DNA of 64,000 nt from Dysgonomonas sp. Marseille-P4677 (lineage in GTDB: Bacteria; Bacteroidota; Bacteroidia; Bacteroidales; Dysgonomonadaceae): NCBI RefSeq assembly GCF_016652235.1, contig NZ_JAEPKU010000008.1, positions 1 to 64,000 of the forward strand. Direction: 5' to 3'. A model generated the notes under the pieces. The model worked only from the letters and a program-made list of their open reading frames with translations. It did not search any database and was not told where the DNA came from. Below are positions 61,200-64,000 of this stretch, piece after piece. Within the stretch, counting starts at the first letter, position 1. Each line of letters begins with the position of its first letter. Position numbers and translations under genes: made by a program.

Positions 61200-61676
61200 T
61201 TATTTATATTTAGAAGTTGATAAATAGTCTTTTAATATCTCAATCCCTTCCGCCGCAGACCGATAGATCAGGTATAGCCCTCCGGCGGCCTCTACTTGTT
61301 TTTGAAATTCTTTTTGTTCGTCTGATTGTGTCCCCGTCTCTGTCTTGGTTTCAAGGCACAAATAGTTATATTTATCATTCGGTACTAAGCAAAGGATGTC
61401 CGATGCTCCCGGCGTAACTCCTTGTTTTTTCAGCCGGGCCGCTTCCCGCTTGTCTCTTTTACCTCCGTTCGGGATGGCTATAAGTAATTTTCCGAGTTTT
61501 GGGAATATGATCCGGGCCGGAGTAAAAAACGCCTCTTGTATATCATCCTCCTCATGTCCCGGCTTTTTTCGCTGTGTCGCCTCATCTTGCTTTACAAAAC
61601 AGGACAGACAAACATCTTTACCTCTTAGAGCCGGAGTCCCGCACTTACATTTATTTGCGGATGTTCGGAATGTCAT
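61200..61676 (-). CDS. VRR-NUC-domain nuclease with N-terminal zinc finger
   Basis: A 158-residue protein. An N-terminal finger (CKCGTPALRGKDVCLSC) precedes the VRR-NUC PD-(D/E)XK domain: IPNGGKRDKREAARLKKQG, GASDILCL and CLETKTETG carry the active-site Asp and Glu-x-Lys. A Holliday junction or branched DNA substrate is likely. The start overlaps the small gene upstream by 26 bp in another frame; an AAGGAG ribosome-binding-like sequence precedes it. Confidence 0.8.
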   Translation of the reverse strand: MTFRTSANKCKCGTPALRGKDVCLSCFVKQDEATQRKKPGHEEDDIQEAFFTPARIIFPKLGKLLIAIPNGGKRDKREAARLKKQGVTPGASDILCLVPNDKYNYLCLETKTETGTQSDEQKEFQKQVEAAGGLYLIYRSAAEGIEILKDYLSTSKYK

Positions 61677-61809
61677 ACTCCTTACTCTCCTTTAGTTGTT
61701 TTAGGCGGCTCTCGCATTGTACGCAGCTATGCACGGCTAAAGCGATAGAAATAAAGAGTAATATTGTCAGGAGGATATCCCAGAGGTTTCTTTCAATAGT
61801 CTTTCTCAT
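61651..61809 (-). CDS. Small single-span phage protein
   Basis: A 52-residue protein with a basic start (MRKTIERNLW), one span (ILLTILLFISIALAV) and a charged tail (QCESRLKQLKESKEY). The Cys after the span could be a lipidation-like site but no lipobox is clear. Its end overlaps the VRR-NUC gene by 26 bp. Size and shape fit a holin- or spanin-like protein, but nothing more. Confidence 0.45.
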   Translation of the reverse strand: MRKTIERNLWDILLTILLFISIALAVHSCVQCESRLKQLKESKEYDIPNIRK

Positions 61810-61812
61810 AGT

Positions 61813-62142
61813 TCAACAAGCATAAAATGTTACTTTAAGTCCCCTCCTTAATTTATGCTCAACTTTATCCAAACCTTTATTAAATGCCTTTTTCAAAAGG
61901 GTATTAACTAAGTCATTATCTCCAACCAGATCAACAAGGCCGCTAACGCCTACAAGCTTGTGAACTTTCCGCCCGTTGCTTTCTCCGCTTACCTTAATCT
62001 TAAAGTTTGCGTTTATTTCCTTTGTGGAATATTTAAGATTCTGATAGTAAATCCCTCTGTAATTATTGTGATCCATATTGATAGTTATTTTTGTCTGATT
62101 TTTGATTTTAGATGCTTTCGGCGGAGAGCCTATATCTTGCAT
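61813..62142 (-). CDS. Conserved phage/mobile-element protein
   Basis: A 109-residue protein, with a strand-rich body (GIYYQNLKYSTKEINANFKI) and a C-terminal helical, basic part (FNKGLDKVEHKLRRGLKVTF). The family occurs in Bacteroidetes elements. A start at Met23 (62076, MDHNNYRG) is likely because the homologous part begins there. Function unknown. Confidence 0.5.
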   Translation of the reverse strand: MQDIGSPPKASKIKNQTKITINMDHNNYRGIYYQNLKYSTKEINANFKIKVSGESNGRKVHKLVGVSGLVDLVGDNDLVNTLLKKAFNKGLDKVEHKLRRGLKVTFYAC

Positions 62143-62172
62143 TATTTTATGAGTATCTTTCCGGAAATCGCT

Positions 62173-62490
62173 TTAAAATCGCTTATTTTTGTTTGCCTTA
62201 TGCAAACTATTCATGTCTACCTCATTTTTGGCAATAAACGAATCCAGTTCCGACTGTTTAAACCTTACCAGACTGTTTATCTTTGAGTATTTTATTTTCC
62301 CGTTCTTTGTCAGATCATCCAGAGCGCGGTGGCTGATATTCAGATAAGCCGCCGCCTCTTTACGGTCCATCATTCTCTCAGGAGCTTTGATCTCTTTGAG
62401 ATATTCCGCAACCTTCCTAAAAACCTCATCCGCAACCCCTTCAATAAGGTCCTCTTTGCGCATTCCTTGTAAAATGATTTGATTTTCCAT
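62173..62490 (-). CDS. HTH_17-type DNA-binding protein
   Basis: A 105-residue protein from the ATG at 62490 (MENQIILQGMRKEDL), the start that avoids overlap with the previous gene. The HTH is RKEAAAYLNISHRALDDLTKNG with the wing SLVRFKQSELDSF. It is near the early promoter and may regulate the leftward operon. Confidence 0.7.
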   Translation of the reverse strand: MENQIILQGMRKEDLIEGVADEVFRKVAEYLKEIKAPERMMDRKEAAAYLNISHRALDDLTKNGKIKYSKINSLVRFKQSELDSFIAKNEVDMNSLHKANKNKRF

Positions 62491-62500
62491 TATGTAGGTT

Positions 62501-62725
62501 TTATTTCGATTTGAATATGACTGATTCACGATCCGGACGCTTATGCGCGAAACATGATTCCCTGAATCGGCAACTATTAGCTTTATCTTCTGTCCGGAAA
62601 AGGCATCCGTTACAATCTTTTTTTGAGCTTAGGATAGTAATGGAGATTCCTATGCAGTTCACAACGGAACCGATGTTTGCCTCCCTTAGTATTTGTTTGG
62701 CTTCATTCATCCCTATAGCATCCAT
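62501..62725 (-). CDS. Small cysteine-rich phage protein
   Basis: A 74-residue protein with CNGCLFRTEDKANSCRFRESC, likely a metal-binding cluster. Its start may be Met6. No family is recognised. Fourth base of a compact run. Confidence 0.45.
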   Translation of the reverse strand: MDAIGMNEAKQILREANIGSVVNCIGISITILSSKKDCNGCLFRTEDKANSCRFRESCFAHKRPDRESVIFKSK

Positions 62726-62729
62726 TGTC

Positions 62730-62942
62730 TTAGTTTTTACGGATTATCCTATACAAATCCTCTCCTATTTTCTCCCATTTGCTAAATTCTGCAATAGGAT
62801 TTTCTTTTTTGTATTCAGTTATGCGAGGCGCGGCCTGTAGGCGTTCATAAAGAGTACACTCCAATACAGAACCTACTTCCATTTTCCGAATGGTATCAGT
62901 CCATGATGTTTTTTGAATCTTTTCTGCTTTTACTGTATTCAT
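62730..62942 (-). CDS. First gene of the leftward early operon
   Basis: A 70-residue protein of mixed charge (MNTVKAEKIQKTSWTDTIRK). No motif. Its -7 box (TACGTTTG, minus strand) overlaps an operator copy. Function unknown. Confidence 0.5.
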   Translation of the reverse strand: MNTVKAEKIQKTSWTDTIRKMEVGSVLECTLYERLQAAPRITEYKKENPIAEFSKWEKIGEDLYRIIRKN

Positions 62943-62980
62943 AATTAGTTATATTTGTTATTCGTATCGTATTACGAATA

Positions 62981-62988
62981 CAAACGTA
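62981..62988 (-). promoter_or_regulatory. -7 promoter box of the leftward early operon
   Basis: TACGTTTG on the minus strand, 39 bp upstream of the start codon at 62942 and overlapping the first operator copy. Confidence 0.55.
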
Positions 62989-63035
62989 AATAAATTATTT
63001 ACACAATAAAAACAATAAGTAAATATATTATGTAC
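62986..63035. promoter_or_regulatory. Two operator copies (O1, O2) in the immunity region
   Basis: O1 GTAAATAA-A-TTATTTAC (62986-63002), a perfect dyad; O2 GTAAATAT-A-TTATGTAC (63019-63035), with one mismatch set. Starts are 33 bp apart, three helical turns. A third copy lies at 63789-63805. Confidence 0.75.
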
Positions 63036-63056
63036 GTTTAACTTTATTTAATAATT

Positions 63057-63590
63057 ATGAAAATATTTGAAAATAAAATTGTAACCCTGATTGTACTCCC
63101 TGTTATTACACTTGTGATAGGCTCTTTGATTTACGATTGGGTTAAGGAAGTTCCATTATTTACCCTTATTGCTGACGTTGTTAAAACTATATGGTATGGT
63201 CTAATATGGTTTCTCAATATTGAATTACGGCTATGGTGGGTTATTATTTTTTTAATGATGCTATCATTTATTATATATCTTATTATAAAAATGGGCAAAA
63301 CAGACATGAAAAATGCTTTCCCATATAGAAATTACACAAGTGATATGATAAATGGAATATATTGGACTTGGAAATGGAATTTAACCCCGGATGAGGTGAC
63401 ATTAACCAATTTAAAAGCTAATTGCCCCAGAGATAAAACCCCATTAATTGAGGCGAATTTGTATGCAAGACATTCTCACGAATGCCCCCGTTGCGGCTCA
63501 TTGTATTATGATGTTGATTCTAACAAGGTGGGTGTAATAATTGCAGATAATGCAAATAAAGGTATTTACACTAAGAATGATTTGATTTAA
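63057..63590 (+). CDS. Membrane protein with zinc-ribbon-like C terminus
   Basis: A 177-residue protein. Three hydrophobic segments lie near residues 8-28, 37-56 and 58-78; then a soluble tail with CPRDKTPLIEAN and CPRCGSLYYD. Two CxxC-like pairs would bind zinc. Opposite strand to the early operon, next to the repressor, a position seen for superinfection-exclusion or lysogeny genes. Overlaps the end of the next gene by 20 bp. Confidence 0.6.
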   Translation: MKIFENKIVTLIVLPVITLVIGSLIYDWVKEVPLFTLIADVVKTIWYGLIWFLNIELRLWWVIIFLMMLSFIIYLIIKMGKTDMKNAFPYRNYTSDMINGIYWTWKWNLTPDEVTLTNLKANCPRDKTPLIEANLYARHSHECPRCGSLYYDVDSNKVGVIIADNANKGIYTKNDLI

Positions 63591-63753
63591 TGTTTTCGAT
63601 TTTTTCAATAGTATTTTGTAATGTATCTATTCTTTCCTTTATAGCATCTACAGAAATTATAATAGTAAATATTAGTAATCCAAGCAGTAGGGCTATAATA
63701 TACGCCAATAACCGGATCGTTTTATCCTCTACCTTAACTGGATCACTATTCAT
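63571..63753 (-). CDS. Small single-span membrane protein
   Basis: A 60-residue protein from the ATG at 63753 (MNSDPVKVEDKTI), with a span (LLAYIIALLLGLLIFTIIIS) and a coiled tail. Its -7 box TACATTTG (63784-63791) lies inside the third operator. An upstream start at 63813 would pass through it, so it is rejected. Confidence 0.5.
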   Translation of the reverse strand: MNSDPVKVEDKTIRLLAYIIALLLGLLIFTIIISVDAIKERIDTLQNTIEKIENIKSNHS

Positions 63754-63788
63754 AACATCATTTTTTTTAATGAAACAACAATACAAAT

Positions 63789-63805
63789 GTAAATAATTTA
63801 TGTAC
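63789..63805. promoter_or_regulatory. Third operator copy, at the repressor start
   Basis: GTAAATAA-T-TTATGTAC, ending 1 bp before the repressor ATG at 63807. Confidence 0.75.
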
Positions 63806-63806
63806 A

Positions 63807-64000
63807 ATGACAATAAATCAGAAGATAAAAAAAATAAGAGAAGATTTTTGCAATGACTCTAATATTGAATTTGCAAAAATAATGGGAGAAAGCCGTCAGG
63901 CCGTAAATAATTGGGTAAGGGATGGATATAGCGTTGGTTCTGGAGTCTTGTATAAAATTCTTGATAAGTTTCCACAAATTAACAAATCGTGGCTTTTTGA
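63807..64000 (+). CDS. CI-like repressor, partial (cut off by the window end)
   Basis: The first 64 residues are visible (MTINQKIKKIREDFCNDSN). The HTH is FAKIMGESRQAVNNWVRDGY, as in phage CI/Xre proteins. The rest, including any LexA-like dimer domain, lies outside. Just downstream of O3, so autorepression is likely. Confidence 0.75.
   Translation, partial: MTINQKIKKIREDFCNDSNIEFAKIMGESRQAVNNWVRDGYSVGSGVLYKILDKFPQINKSWLF

Larger units (their letters stand above)
51425..64000. mobile_element. Prophage-like element next to tRNA-Arg (early region; right end outside)
   Basis: Starts at the tRNA 3' end. A leftward operon of replication, methylation and small proteins runs from 62942 to 51714, with an immunity region and a repressor at the end. 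No integrase, capsid, terminase or tail gene is in the part seen. The far boundary is unknown. Confidence 0.7.

Overview
The window is AT-rich Bacteroidetes DNA, most likely from the order Bacteroidales. The evidence is TAnnTTTG -7 promoter boxes, BfmA/BtgA-type mobilisation genes, DUF-rich small cytoplasmic proteins, Porin_O_P porins, an unusually long YidC and a BadF-type activase/dehydratase fusion. Dysgonomonas or a close relative fits, but that is only an inference.

Layout. (1) 1-7.3 kb: small accessory genes (VOC, DUF3795, methyltransferase, LUD, GNAT, ASCH-SnoaL, GrpB, AlkZ-like), mostly minus-strand and tightly packed; the ASCH-SnoaL gene carries an in-frame TAG. (2) 7.3-9.4 kb: a tyrosine integrase with an upstream zinc-finger/four-HTH protein. 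(3) About 9.6-24.06 kb: a mobilizable island. It carries a BcgI-like restriction-modification operon with a DUF5655 nuclease, a Fic protein, an orphan HicB, a coupling protein, a relaxase and a mobilisation protein, a strongly folded putative oriT, a porin, a replication-like gene pair, an excisionase-like HTH and a second tyrosine integrase. It abuts the 3' end of mnmE, and a decayed copy of the mnmE 3' end lies at 9609-9775. The island therefore probably integrated at mnmE, and the 7.3-9.4 kb integrase may belong to a second element in tandem with it.

(4) 24-51.4 kb: chromosomal core. It includes mnmE, a DUF4269/porin/SanA-like/nucleoside phosphorylase cluster, rlmH, fabG with a TetR regulator, two beta-propeller glycosidase-like proteins, an M16 protease, pyrG-yidC, a GT14-like transferase, folK, kdsB, a TetR plus 1415-aa activase/dehydratase operon, exbD, an LTA-synthase-like sulfatase and tRNA-Arg(CCG). 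(5) 51.4 kb to the end: the leftward early region of a prophage or phage-like element that begins next to the tRNA. It contains a gpII-like initiator, a cytosine methyltransferase with seven repeated modules, a helicase-methyltransferase fusion, a sliding clamp, DUF4494 and VRR-NUC proteins, and many small proteins. Three copies of a 17-bp operator flank the immunity region, and a CI-like repressor is cut off by the window edge.

How parts work together. In the island, the four mobilisation components (coupling protein, relaxase, BfmA/BtgA protein, folded oriT candidate) are contiguous and would let it be moved by a helper conjugation machine; no mating-pore genes are seen. The restriction operon and Fic protein are cargo. 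In the phage region, a single leftward operon would replicate and methylate the phage DNA, with the repressor binding the 17-bp sites to silence it. No structural phage genes, integrase for the right-hand element, rRNA or CRISPR array lies in the window.
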